DNA of 39,672 nt from JABDJZ01 sp047619685 (lineage in GTDB: Bacteria > Bacteroidota > Rhodothermia > Rhodothermales > UBA10348). The position numbers and the translations under genes were made by a program. Under the pieces are notes generated by a model that worked only from the letters and a program-made list of their open reading frames with translations, did not search any database and was not told the DNA's origin. The stretch covers positions 1 to 39,672 of the forward strand of contig JBLHLC010000035.1 in the NCBI GenBank assembly GCA_047619685.1, given 5' to 3'. Numbering within the stretch: the first letter of the stretch is position 1; each line of letters starts with the position of its first letter. Of this stretch, positions 7,860 to 15,753 are shown piece after piece.

Positions 7860-9665
7860 ATGGAAACCCGTAGACAGTTCGTAAAGAAGGTACCACTGGC
7901 CCTTGCTGGCGCCGTGGCGGCGTGCAGCACTCCCGAACAGAAAGCCATCCTCCAACAGGACACCTCCACGCCGGGCGCGCCGCCGACGTTCGGTACCATG
8001 CGGGAGACCGGACCGGCCGTTACGCCCGGGACGTTTGCGGAGGCCGAGAAGCTGATGCAGTTCCCGATGGAGGCCTCGGAACGGGCGATGGCCTCGGAGG
8101 CCTGGGGGCGTTCGATGGCGGCGATGCTCGAGCGGCGGGTTGGTCCCCGGAAGGTGGCCATTGGGCCCGAGGTCTCGCCGGGCTTCGTCTGGAATCCCGT
8201 TCTCCCCGGGGTGACTTTGCCGAATCTGCAGTCCCGCTTCGTCCGATCGGAAGAGGCCCCCGGACCGCTTCCTGCCGCAGATGCGGACATCGCGTACGCG
8301 CCCGTCACAAGACTCTCGCGCTGGATCGAATCGGGAGCATTGAGCTCGGAGAGGCTGACCCAGATCTATCTGGACCGAATCGATCGATTTGACGGCCAGC
8401 TTCAGTGCGTAATCACGCTGCTGCGCGAGGAAGGGTTGGCATCCGCCAGGGCTGCCGATGCCGAGATCAGTGCTGGACGTTATCGCGGACCGCTTCACGG
8501 CATTCCATGGGGCGTCAAGGATCTGGTGGACACGGCCGGGATCCGCACTACTTACGGCGCGGAGCCTTTTCGTGACCGTGTGCCGGACGCCGACGCCACC
8601 ATTGTCCAACGACTCTCTGAGGCCGGCGCAGTGCTGATCGCCAAGCTGAGCCTCGGAGCGCTTGCGCTTAATGACATTTGGTTTGGCGGCGAAACGGTGA
8701 ACCCCTGGCTCCCGGAAGAAGGTGCCTCAGGGTCAAGCGCGGGCCCGGGTGCCGCCACAACGGCGGGTCTTGTCGGTTTTTCGATTGGGAGTGAGACGGG
8801 GGGATCGATCATCAGCCCGGCCATGCGGTGCGGTGTCGCGGGGCTGAGGCCCACCTTTGGGCGCGTCCCACGGACTGGCTCTATGACGTTGTGTTGGTCG
8901 TTTGACAAACTCGGACCCATGACGCGCTCGGTGGAGGACGCCATGCTGGTCCTGGATGCCATCGCAGGGTTCGACCAGGGAGACATGTCCAGCGTGCCCG
9001 CGGTGCTGGACTATGACGCTACCGAAGACATTCAGGGACTGCGGGTTGGCTATTTTCCTGCATGGATGGATGAGGCTCCTGCTACCGATGTGGACCGCGC
9101 CGCTCTCGAATCGCTGCGCTCCCTGGGGCTGAACACTGTTCCAGTGGAACTGCCTGACTGGCCGTTCGGCTCATTATGGCTGCTGGTGTTTTCAGAAGCA
9201 GCCGCTTCCTTCGAAGAGTTGACCCTGAGCGGAAAGGACAGCACGATGAAGGTGCAGCGCCCGGACGCCTGGCCCAACCTGTTTCGCGAAGCCCGGTTTC
9301 TGTCGGCCGTGGACTACGTGCAGGCGGACCGTATGCGCCGCATGGTATCGCTGGAGATGGCCAGAATATTCTCGGAAGTCGACCTCCTCCTCGTTCCGTC
9401 GCTGCGAGACGAAATGCTGGTGATCGGGAATGCCACCGGCCACCCCTCTATCACTCTCCGCACCGGCTTCGTTGAGGTATCCAAGGCGCGAAGTGACTGG
9501 GCGCCCGGACCGGACATGCAGATGCCAGAGTTTTCCACCCCCCGCAGGGTGCCACACGGCGTTACCCTGGTTGGCCGCCTGTTTGACGAGGGTACAATCG
9601 GCCGGGTTGGTACCGCCCTGGAGAACGCATCGGGGGCTATATCAGAACGCCCCGTCGGATTCTAG
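7860..9665 (+). CDS. Amidase signature family protein with Tat-type lipoprotein signal
   Basis: A second exported amidase-signature hydrolase, 601 aa. The ATG at 7860 is preferred because it begins a twin-arginine-like signal (TRRQFVKK) followed by a hydrophobic stretch and a lipobox Cys (GAVAAC); the open frame extends upstream to 7461 without a credible start. The first 200 or so residues are a spacer not found in minimal amidases. The core then shows Lys at about 219 (GIPWGVKDLVDTAGIRTTYG), the cis-Ser at about 291 (GASGSSAGPGAA) and the nucleophile Ser at about 315 (GSETGGSIISPA). It ends with GVTLVGRLFDEGT. A Tat route suggests the enzyme folds before export. It is a divergent paralogue of the 4776-6305 amidase rather than a recent duplicate. 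Substrate unknown. Confidence 0.88.
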   Translation: METRRQFVKKVPLALAGAVAACSTPEQKAILQQDTSTPGAPPTFGTMRETGPAVTPGTFAEAEKLMQFPMEASERAMASEAWGRSMAAMLERRVGPRKVAIGPEVSPGFVWNPVLPGVTLPNLQSRFVRSEEAPGPLPAADADIAYAPVTRLSRWIESGALSSERLTQIYLDRIDRFDGQLQCVITLLREEGLASARAADAEISAGRYRGPLHGIPWGVKDLVDTAGIRTTYGAEPFRDRVPDADATIVQRLSEAGAVLIAKLSLGALALNDIWFGGETVNPWLPEEGASGSSAGPGAATTAGLVGFSIGSETGGSIISPAMRCGVAGLRPTFGRVPRTGSMTLCWSFDKLGPMTRSVEDAMLVLDAIAGFDQGDMSSVPAVLDYDATEDIQGLRVGYFPAWMDEAPATDVDRAALESLRSLGLNTVPVELPDWPFGSLWLLVFSEAAASFEELTLSGKDSTMKVQRPDAWPNLFREARFLSAVDYVQADRMRRMVSLEMARIFSEVDLLLVPSLRDEMLVIGNATGHPSITLRTGFVEVSKARSDWAPGPDMQMPEFSTPRRVPHGVTLVGRLFDEGTIGRVGTALENASGAISERPVGF

Positions 9666-10028
9666 TAGTGCGCCGTTCTGTTTGGCACTTAAGCGTTGGC
9701 CTAAGTAGAATACGTTCTCCCAATTCCACTTCCGTGCGGGCGATCCGGGTGCGGAAGTGGAATTGCCGCCCGTGTTCCGCTTCCGTGCGGTCAATCGGGG
9801 GATTTGGTGGAATTGGGATCCCTTATTCCACTCCGGCGCATCGAGCGTCCGCTTATGTCCACCTTCAGGCTGGGGCGATGTCCTCGCGTCTGCTTGAGAG
9901 AACAAGCCCAAACAAGCTCCCTCAACTACGAGGCACTACTCTAGGTATCACGGCGCAGCCCACCCTTTTTACGCCATATATTCTGGCTCCAAGAACAAAG
10001 CGGCCCCGAATGGGCCCGAACCAGCACT
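9666..10028. other. Intergenic stretch with repeat cluster
   Basis: No convincing gene. A minus-strand open frame (9642-9911) translates the repeats themselves and overlaps the amidase 3' end, so I do not accept it. The content is the repeat cluster at 9721-9831 and, further right, presumably the promoter of the ABM-domain gene. Confidence 0.5.
9721..9831. repeat. Cluster of inverted and direct repeats
   Basis: CAATTCCACTTCCG (9721-9734) and CGGAAGTGGAATTG (9752-9765) form a perfect 14-bp inverted repeat with a 17-base loop. A variant copy of the left arm with its following bases (TTCCACTTCCGTGCGGGCGATC versus its close copy) recurs at 9775-9796. GTGGAAT (9807-9813) and ATTCCAC (9825-9831) form a third partial hairpin with the same core. 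The repeated unit is TTCCRCTTCCG plus its complement, resembling a REP-like dispersed element or a cluster of operators. Confidence 0.8.
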
Positions 10029-10382
10029 ATGAGTAAAGTTTTCTACCTGGTAGAGTTCACTATCGAGAGCGGCAAGGTCAACGAGTTCCGGGAATTGGCG
10101 AAGGGGTTCATCGGCGAAGTTCAAGCCAGCGAGGCGGGGACCTTGGGATATCAGTGGTACCTGGCTGAAGACGACTCGCGGTGCCTTATTCAGGAGACTT
10201 TTGAGAGTTCAGAGGCATTGCTGACCCACTTGGGGAATGTTGGGCCGAAACTCCCGGCACTGCTGGCCATCGCCCCTCTCTCGCGGCTCGAAGTGTTCGG
10301 CCCGGTCAGTGATGACGCGCGGGGAGCGCTTGCAACCCTGGGAGCCATCCATTTCTCACACGTGGCCGGCTTCGACCGCTAA
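10029..10382 (+). CDS. ABM-domain (antibiotic biosynthesis monooxygenase-like) protein
   Basis: A 117-aa single-domain protein with the dimeric alpha/beta barrel ABM pattern: a first strand VFYLVEFTIESGKVNEFREL, a mid-section TLGYQWYLAEDDSRCLIQETFESSEALLTHL, and a closing strand LSRLEVFGPV. Relatives include small cofactor-free quinol monooxygenases (YgiN-like) and haem-degrading or uncharacterised ABM proteins, so the substrate cannot be predicted. The ATG at 10029 has no clear Shine-Dalgarno sequence. The helicase gene begins only 29 bases downstream on the same strand, so the two are probably co-transcribed, although no functional link is obvious. Confidence 0.8.
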   Translation: MSKVFYLVEFTIESGKVNEFRELAKGFIGEVQASEAGTLGYQWYLAEDDSRCLIQETFESSEALLTHLGNVGPKLPALLAIAPLSRLEVFGPVSDDARGALATLGAIHFSHVAGFDR

Positions 10383-10411
10383 AAGAGAAGGTTCCGGTCA
10401 TCTCCGATTCT

Positions 10412-12001
10412 TTGACTGAACCCCGATACGAGCTCTTTCCCGGGGTTTTTGCGAATCTGGACCAGTGCCGGGCACTGGACCAGTTGATGGCGTTCCTTGA
10501 CTCCCCCGACCGCACGTTCACGTTGGCCGGTCGAGGTGGTACGGGCAAGACCACCATTGTCAAGAAGGTCATTGAGCGGGCGGTAAGGGAGCAGCTGTCG
10601 GTTGGCGGCGGCGCGGTTTCGCACGCGGCAAAGGAGGTACTGGGAGAGTCTATTGGCCAGAAGCGAGTACACACTGTGGCCTCGCTTCTGGCCATAAAGC
10701 TCAATGAGGGCACGGGAAACTTCGAACCCGATGAGTGGGCACGGCAGCGCGGTGCGGTGCCCGTGAGGGATTTTGACCTCCTGGTGATCGATGAGACCTC
10801 CATGATCTCGGAGGAGATGATGCAGGAGATCCTCAGGGAGGCCAAGCCCGACGCCAAAATTATCTTCATGGGGGATAACGTCCAGCTCCCTCCAATTGGT
10901 GACGGAGACGAGGATTCGCCCACCTTCCTGGTCTCAAAGGCCCGGAACTATGCCGTGCTGACGGACCGGGTCAGGCAGGGTGAAGACAGCCCGATTGTTG
11001 TGCTTTCGGATGTATTGGCTCGCAACATCGAAGGGGAGGGTTTGCTCAGGGCCCTTTCGCTGGAGGATCGCAAAACGAAGTACGACCCCGAGGCGGACGC
11101 GGGGGTCATTTTCTCTGCGGACGAGGACGAGGTTGTTCGGATGTTGGTGGTAGACCTGAAGAAGGACCCCGGCAACCCGCGCGGGTCGAAGGCCGTGGTG
11201 TTCAACAATGAGCGTTACACCCGGTCCTCGCAGTCTGTCCTCAATCTGAACAAGACCATCAGGAAGCAGCTCTACGGAGAACGTGCCGAGAACCAGTTCA
11301 ACATTGGGGAGATAGTGGTCTGTTACGCCCAGTGGTCCCCAAAGAAGGGGTCACAACCGGTCGTTCACAATGCGATCAGTTACGTGGTTGACGCTGTTTC
11401 CATGTCTTATCAAAAGGCGGTCAGGGCCAGATGGCAGGGTAACAAGCTCAACGAGACCTATTCGGTCGTTGACCTCACCATCAGCGACCACACCGGGAGA
11501 CCGGTCACCGTGCCTGTTGTGGCGCAATCAGACGCTGCGCGCTACCAACGAGACCTGGGCGACCGCAACAAGGCTCCTGGCGCACTCTACTTCCGACTGA
11601 GCGAGGCCTTCGCCAACATCCAGTATGGATACGCCATCACCTCACACAAGGCGCAGGGTTCTACCTATCGAAACGTCTACGTCTTTGAGGATAATATTCT
11701 GGGGATGAGTAACCGCTCCGCCCCATTGACCAAGAACAAAAGCCTCTATGTGGCCGTGACGCGTCCAAGCCACAAGCTTGTGATGCATTCGGAGGAAAAC
11801 ACCGATCCCGGTAGCCTAAAGGGCATTTTGCAGGCAGGTGTGGTCAAGGGCGCAGAGCCAAAAGGGGACGGGCCGCCGGTCCTGAGAGACCTGAAGTTTG
11901 CGGATTCCCTGTCAACTGCGCAGAACGAGCTTCTCAGGGCGTTGCGAGCCGACGGTCTACTGAAGCTGGCAAGCGAGATACCACTGCCGGAGGAGTCATG
12001 A
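10412..12001 (+). CDS. SF1 DNA helicase, Dda/RecD-like
   Basis: A 529-aa superfamily 1B-type helicase, expected to translocate 5'-3' on single-stranded DNA. Motif I is GRGGTGKTT (about 40-48), motif II LLVIDE (123-128), motif III GDNVQLPPIG (154-163), motif IV DRVRQ, motif V region AITSHKAQGST (408-418) and motif VI LYVAVTRP (445-452). This layout matches phage T4 Dda and RecD2-like helicases. It lacks the long N-terminal region of RecD2 and any nuclease domain. The best start is the TTG at 10412; no ATG or GTG lies between it and the upstream gene, and no good ribosome binding site is seen. Likely roles are fork restart, recombination or a mobile-element function. No phage genes adjoin it. 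The last 73 residues after motif VI are unassigned. Confidence 0.88.
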   Translation: MTEPRYELFPGVFANLDQCRALDQLMAFLDSPDRTFTLAGRGGTGKTTIVKKVIERAVREQLSVGGGAVSHAAKEVLGESIGQKRVHTVASLLAIKLNEGTGNFEPDEWARQRGAVPVRDFDLLVIDETSMISEEMMQEILREAKPDAKIIFMGDNVQLPPIGDGDEDSPTFLVSKARNYAVLTDRVRQGEDSPIVVLSDVLARNIEGEGLLRALSLEDRKTKYDPEADAGVIFSADEDEVVRMLVVDLKKDPGNPRGSKAVVFNNERYTRSSQSVLNLNKTIRKQLYGERAENQFNIGEIVVCYAQWSPKKGSQPVVHNAISYVVDAVSMSYQKAVRARWQGNKLNETYSVVDLTISDHTGRPVTVPVVAQSDAARYQRDLGDRNKAPGALYFRLSEAFANIQYGYAITSHKAQGSTYRNVYVFEDNILGMSNRSAPLTKNKSLYVAVTRPSHKLVMHSEENTDPGSLKGILQAGVVKGAEPKGDGPPVLRDLKFADSLSTAQNELLRALRADGLLKLASEIPLPEES

Positions 12002-12146
12002 GCGTGTCCGGGGCGACGCCGATATCACTGTTGATGGGCTGGCGTATAGCGCACCGGTTTTTAACCCCAAACTTTCGCTAAAATGCGGGGTGCGTTTCTG
12101 AGTCTAAGCGCGTCCTACTCCCGGACCGGCAAACTGAACCCCCACC

Positions 12147-13619
12147 ATGATGAAGTTCTTTTCGCTCCGAGCCTTGGGCACCCTGGTGCTTCTGGCTGTC
12201 GCAGCGCCGGTTGCGGCGCAGGACACCCCACTGTTTACCGCCGACTTTCCGCCCGAGGAGTTTGCCGCGCGCCGGGCCGGTGTCTTCGATGCAATTGGGC
12301 CGGGCGGCGTCGCGGTTCTCCAGGGCGAGGCGAGCCCGCGCGGGTACACTCGTTTTCGTCAATCAAACGAGTTTTACTACCTGACCGGGATTGAGGTGCC
12401 TCACGCCTACCTGGTCATGGACGGTTCCAGCAGGCGGACGACGCTTTATCTACCTCATCGCGATTCCAGGCGAGAGCGGGGAGAAGGAAAGATGTTGTCC
12501 GCGGAAGACGCGGATCTAGTGACCCAACTGAGTGGCATCGAAAACGTCCTTCCTGTGGAGTCCATGGCGGGTACGTTGACGTCGTTTCAACGGCGAGGTG
12601 CGATTCCTGTCATCCATACGCCGTTTCAGCCCGCCGAAGGCTTGGCAGAAAGCCGTGACCTGGGTATTCGGAAGTTGGCAGACCGGTTGGCGGACTCCTG
12701 GGATGGCCGCCCGTCAAGAGAGGCCCATTTCATCGGTCTCCTTCGGGAGCGTCTTCCAGAAATGGACGTGGTCAGTCTCAATCCCATTCTCGACCAGCTT
12801 CGACTGATCAAGAGCCCGCGCGAGATCGCCATGATTCGGCGCGCCACCGAACTGTCCTCGTTGGCCATCATGGAGGCCATGCGATCGGTTGAGCCTGGCG
12901 TCGTGGAGCGCGAGGTCGATGCCCTGGCCCGTTTCATCTATTACCGTCATGGCGCTCAGGGGGATGCGTATTACTCCCTGGTAGCAAGCGGACCGAATGC
13001 GCCTTTCCCGCACTATCACGCTGGCACAAGGACCCTGCAGGATGGGGAGTGGCTCCTGATGGACTACGCGCCGGACTTTGGCTATTACATGTCGGATGTG
13101 ACCCGAATGATGCCGGTTAACGGCTCCTTCAGTCCCGCTCAGCGTGAACTGTACGCCTTCTACCTGGGGGCCTATCGGGCGATTTTATACAGAATCAGGC
13201 CCGGGGTGACCGGATCGCAGATCAAGGAAGAGGCCGTCGCCGAGATGCGCTCCATCCTCGAAAAGACGACGTTTTCCAAGCCGAGATACCAGGAGGTGGC
13301 TTCGGAGTTTGTCGAAGGGTACGCGCGTGGCGTGGCGTCGGGCCGGCTTGGCCACGGGGTCGGGATGGCTACGCACGATGTGGGCACTTTCGAGGGACCA
13401 CTACGCGAAGGCATGGTGTTTACGATCGAGCCCGCACTGCGCGTGCCTGAGGAGAATATCTACATCCGATTGGAGGACCTGATCGTCATCCATGCGGATC
13501 GGGCGGAGATCATATCGGATTTCCTTCCTTCCGGGATGGACGAGATCGAGGCACTCATGGCCGAGCCCGGCATTCTCCAACGTTATCCGGGATTGACCCC
13601 GCTGAGTGTTCGGGAGTAG
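12147..13619 (+). CDS. Secreted Xaa-Pro aminopeptidase (M24B family)
   Basis: A 490-aa exported aminopeptidase P, which removes N-terminal residues preceding proline. A Sec signal peptide covers about residues 1-25 (LVLLAVAAPVAAQ). The creatinase-like N-terminal domain contains RFRQSNEFYYLTG. The pita-bread catalytic domain shows the metal ligands in order: Asp at about 305 and about 316 (DYAPDFGYYMSDVTR), His at about 403 (GHGVGMATHDVG), Glu at about 428 (TIEPAL) and Glu at about 443 (RLEDL), consistent with a dinuclear Mn site. Length is as expected for the family. Its 3' end overlaps the convergent epimerase gene by 37 bases. The start is preceded by CCCCCACC rather than a Shine-Dalgarno sequence. 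Confidence 0.93.
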   Translation: MMKFFSLRALGTLVLLAVAAPVAAQDTPLFTADFPPEEFAARRAGVFDAIGPGGVAVLQGEASPRGYTRFRQSNEFYYLTGIEVPHAYLVMDGSSRRTTLYLPHRDSRRERGEGKMLSAEDADLVTQLSGIENVLPVESMAGTLTSFQRRGAIPVIHTPFQPAEGLAESRDLGIRKLADRLADSWDGRPSREAHFIGLLRERLPEMDVVSLNPILDQLRLIKSPREIAMIRRATELSSLAIMEAMRSVEPGVVEREVDALARFIYYRHGAQGDAYYSLVASGPNAPFPHYHAGTRTLQDGEWLLMDYAPDFGYYMSDVTRMMPVNGSFSPAQRELYAFYLGAYRAILYRIRPGVTGSQIKEEAVAEMRSILEKTTFSKPRYQEVASEFVEGYARGVASGRLGHGVGMATHDVGTFEGPLREGMVFTIEPALRVPEENIYIRLEDLIVIHADRAEIISDFLPSGMDEIEALMAEPGILQRYPGLTPLSVRE

Positions 13620-14449
13620 GCCAGATACTGGGCGTAGGCGGCGGCTGCGTGATCGCGAAAGTCGCTGAATGCTGGTTTCCAACCGGCGGCCAAAGACCGG
13701 CTGTTTGTTGTCCGGATTGACTTGGTCAGGAGGGCATTGATGTGCTCGTGCGCGTCTGCTCCGGCATTCTGGCCGGGTGGGTAAACCTCCTGGAGCGTCT
13801 GGATTATCTCCCGGGCCGTGATGGCGCACCCGTCGTATGCATGAAATACGCCCGTTGCGCGAGTTTCGGCCACAATAGCATAAAGCGCCGCGACGTCCTG
13901 GACTTGGACCATCGGCCAAACGGCTTCCCTTATCTCGTTGGGATCGACCCCTCCCGCGGCTTCCGGTGGGAGCATCGGCCACAGGTAGCCGCCTTCACCG
14001 CCGTAGACAAAACCCAGGCGAATCACTGCAGCGGGGGCGATTGAACCCAGGACCAGGCGTTCATTTTGCAGGCGCCAGTCCTCCGGCTTGTGGATGAGCT
14101 CTTCTTTGAAAACGTCGTCCGGCAGGGAGCGCGAGGAATAGAGGTTTCCCGTGTAGATCAGGAAATTGCCCGACGCCAGGGCGCGCTCTACGAAGGCTGC
14201 GTCCGCTTCGACGTCCTCCGCTCCCGAGTCCGAGTACCCCATCGCGCAGTGGACAATACAGTCCGCACTTTCCAACGCGTCGCGATAGTCCTCATACTGC
14301 TCAAGGTCTGCGAAACACCATTCTATGGGGCTGGAGGTCCGGTTTGATGGCTTCCGCGCCAACCCCGTGACCTGATGGCCCCGCGCCATCAATTCCTGGG
14401 CAACATGCCTGCCAACATATCCAGATGCGCCCGTCAGAAATACATTCAT
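13583..14449 (-). CDS. NAD(P)-dependent epimerase/dehydratase family protein
   Basis: A 288-aa Rossmann-fold protein of the extended/atypical SDR group. The nucleotide-binding motif GASGYVGR is at residues 7-14, preceded by MNVFLT. The middle contains DCIVHCAMGYSD and a YTGNLYSS strand; the classical YxxxK is replaced by a less clear NERLVLG segment, as in many NmrA-like or atypical family members. AAVIRLGFVYG is also typical. It is the second gene of a minus-strand pair: its ATG lies 2 bases after the stop codon of the thioredoxin-fold lipoprotein gene, which implies translational coupling. The end overlaps the convergent aminopeptidase gene by 37 bases. Substrate unknown. Confidence 0.85.
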   Translation of the reverse strand: MNVFLTGASGYVGRHVAQELMARGHQVTGLARKPSNRTSSPIEWCFADLEQYEDYRDALESADCIVHCAMGYSDSGAEDVEADAAFVERALASGNFLIYTGNLYSSRSLPDDVFKEELIHKPEDWRLQNERLVLGSIAPAAVIRLGFVYGGEGGYLWPMLPPEAAGGVDPNEIREAVWPMVQVQDVAALYAIVAETRATGVFHAYDGCAITAREIIQTLQEVYPPGQNAGADAHEHINALLTKSIRTTNSRSLAAGWKPAFSDFRDHAAAAYAQYLAYSRTLSGVNPG

Positions 14450-14451
14450 CG

Positions 14452-15597
14452 CTACTCACCGCCTCCGGCCAGAAAGCTCGCGGTGGAATCAACGTTCAGA
14501 TACCCCACGTGCCGGCTGATCTCATGGCCGTCGGGGGAAAGAAGCAACACGGTGGGGTAGGCCCCGACTGAAAAGCGCTCCGTGAGGTCACGGCGTTCAT
14601 CGCCGTCTACACGGGCTGCCACGAGGCTTATCGCGCGGTCTACTACGGCGTCTGCGGTAAATACCCACTCATCCATGGTGTAACACGGGCCACACCATAC
14701 GGTCTTGAAATCCACGAAAAGGTTCTTGTCTTCTGCGCGGGCTTGAGCCTCAGCGGCCTCGAAGTCCTCGGAAAACGCCACGGTCCTCCCCGACCGGGGG
14801 GCCGCACGATCCACCGCCAGTTTATCCTCTTGAATGGCCTCTTCAGCCCGAGAAATCCCAACATCCCCAAATTGTACCGTCAGTTGCCGTCCAGACGGAT
14901 GTATGGACACCAGGCGATACGCGCGCTCACCCAACCACGTATGCCGCTCCGCAGAGCGGGCATCGCCGAAGCGGAGCACGTTCTCGGCGGAATCGGCCAC
15001 GGCAAGCGCCCAGGAGTCTGCCGTATCAAAAACACCGTCCATTAGGGACTCGGTTAGCATGACTCGCGCCGGAATCCCGTCAATGACGCCATCACCCTGC
15101 ATCCAGCCGCGCCTCGAGTACCGCAGGACTTCTTCGGGATCCGTTTCCAGAGGGTCAAACACGTACCAGAACGCCAGGGGATAGGCGTTGGCGTCGTTCT
15201 GTCCGGTCAGGGGATCGACCACAGGGACGCGCAGTTCGGAGTTGAAGCTCGACCACATCTTGCCGCGCGACTCGCTCGGGGTTGTCGTCACAAACTCATC
15301 GTCGGCCAGGATACCATCCCGGTTCAGGTCGATGCGAAGGATGTCGTGGTACCCGGCGGCCTCGCTCCGCTCCAAATGAATCAAAAACGGCCTCTCCGCC
15401 GCGTCGCCAAGGTAAAGCTCAGTAAAACCATCCGCATCCAGAAGCAATTTCTCCCCCTTTGGAGACCACCTGATCGAGGTGGAGTCGTTGGGAGCCATCG
15501 CCGACAGCGTAAGGACGGTTCCGACCGGCGTTGGGTCTTGCGTGCAGGCACCCACGCCGATGCACGTGAGGAGGAAAAGGACTGGATAGGTGCGCAT
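14452..15597 (-). CDS. Lipoprotein with C-terminal thioredoxin domain
   Basis: A 381-aa exported lipoprotein, with the lipobox Cys at about residue 18 (CIGVGAC). The N-terminal about 250 residues resemble a substrate- or partner-binding region with no family I can name. It holds one EF-hand-like loop (DLNRDGILADDEF), so calcium binding is possible. The C-terminal about 120 residues are a thioredoxin fold with the active site WCGPC (in FVDFKTVWCGPCYTMDEWVF) and the cis-Pro in SVGAYPTVLLLSPDG. It would act as a periplasmic or outer-membrane-anchored thiol-disulfide reductase, as DsbD-type C-terminal domains and TlpA/ResA proteins do. It leads a two-gene operon with the epimerase. Export and redox motif are firm; the partner is unknown. 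Confidence 0.85.
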   Translation of the reverse strand: MRTYPVLFLLTCIGVGACTQDPTPVGTVLTLSAMAPNDSTSIRWSPKGEKLLLDADGFTELYLGDAAERPFLIHLERSEAAGYHDILRIDLNRDGILADDEFVTTTPSESRGKMWSSFNSELRVPVVDPLTGQNDANAYPLAFWYVFDPLETDPEEVLRYSRRGWMQGDGVIDGIPARVMLTESLMDGVFDTADSWALAVADSAENVLRFGDARSAERHTWLGERAYRLVSIHPSGRQLTVQFGDVGISRAEEAIQEDKLAVDRAAPRSGRTVAFSEDFEAAEAQARAEDKNLFVDFKTVWCGPCYTMDEWVFTADAVVDRAISLVAARVDGDERRDLTERFSVGAYPTVLLLSPDGHEISRHVGYLNVDSTASFLAGGGE

Positions 15598-15753
15598 GTA
15601 ACAACAGCATCAGATGGGAGACTGAAGCTACGGACTGACCGGATCCGGTCAACCGACTGCGGAGCGCCCCCCCCCAGGCCCACCAGGGACTTTATTTGTG
15701 ATGGGCGCTTTGGGATAACGGCCATACCGACACCAAAACATGAGTAGGCGATT
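15598..15753. promoter_or_regulatory. Divergent intergenic region with C9 tract
   Basis: These 156 bases separate the minus-strand lipoprotein operon from the plus-strand SDR gene, so both promoters must lie here. A run of nine C residues at 15667-15675 is the only striking feature. No clear promoter boxes are identified. Confidence 0.4.

Noticed and set aside
7467..8609. 380-aa minus-strand ORF
   Set aside because: It overlaps the second amidase gene antisense, has Arg/Gly/Pro-rich composition and matches no recognisable family.
9642..9911. 89-aa minus-strand ORF over the repeat cluster
   Set aside because: It merely translates the repeats and overlaps the 3' end of the amidase gene.
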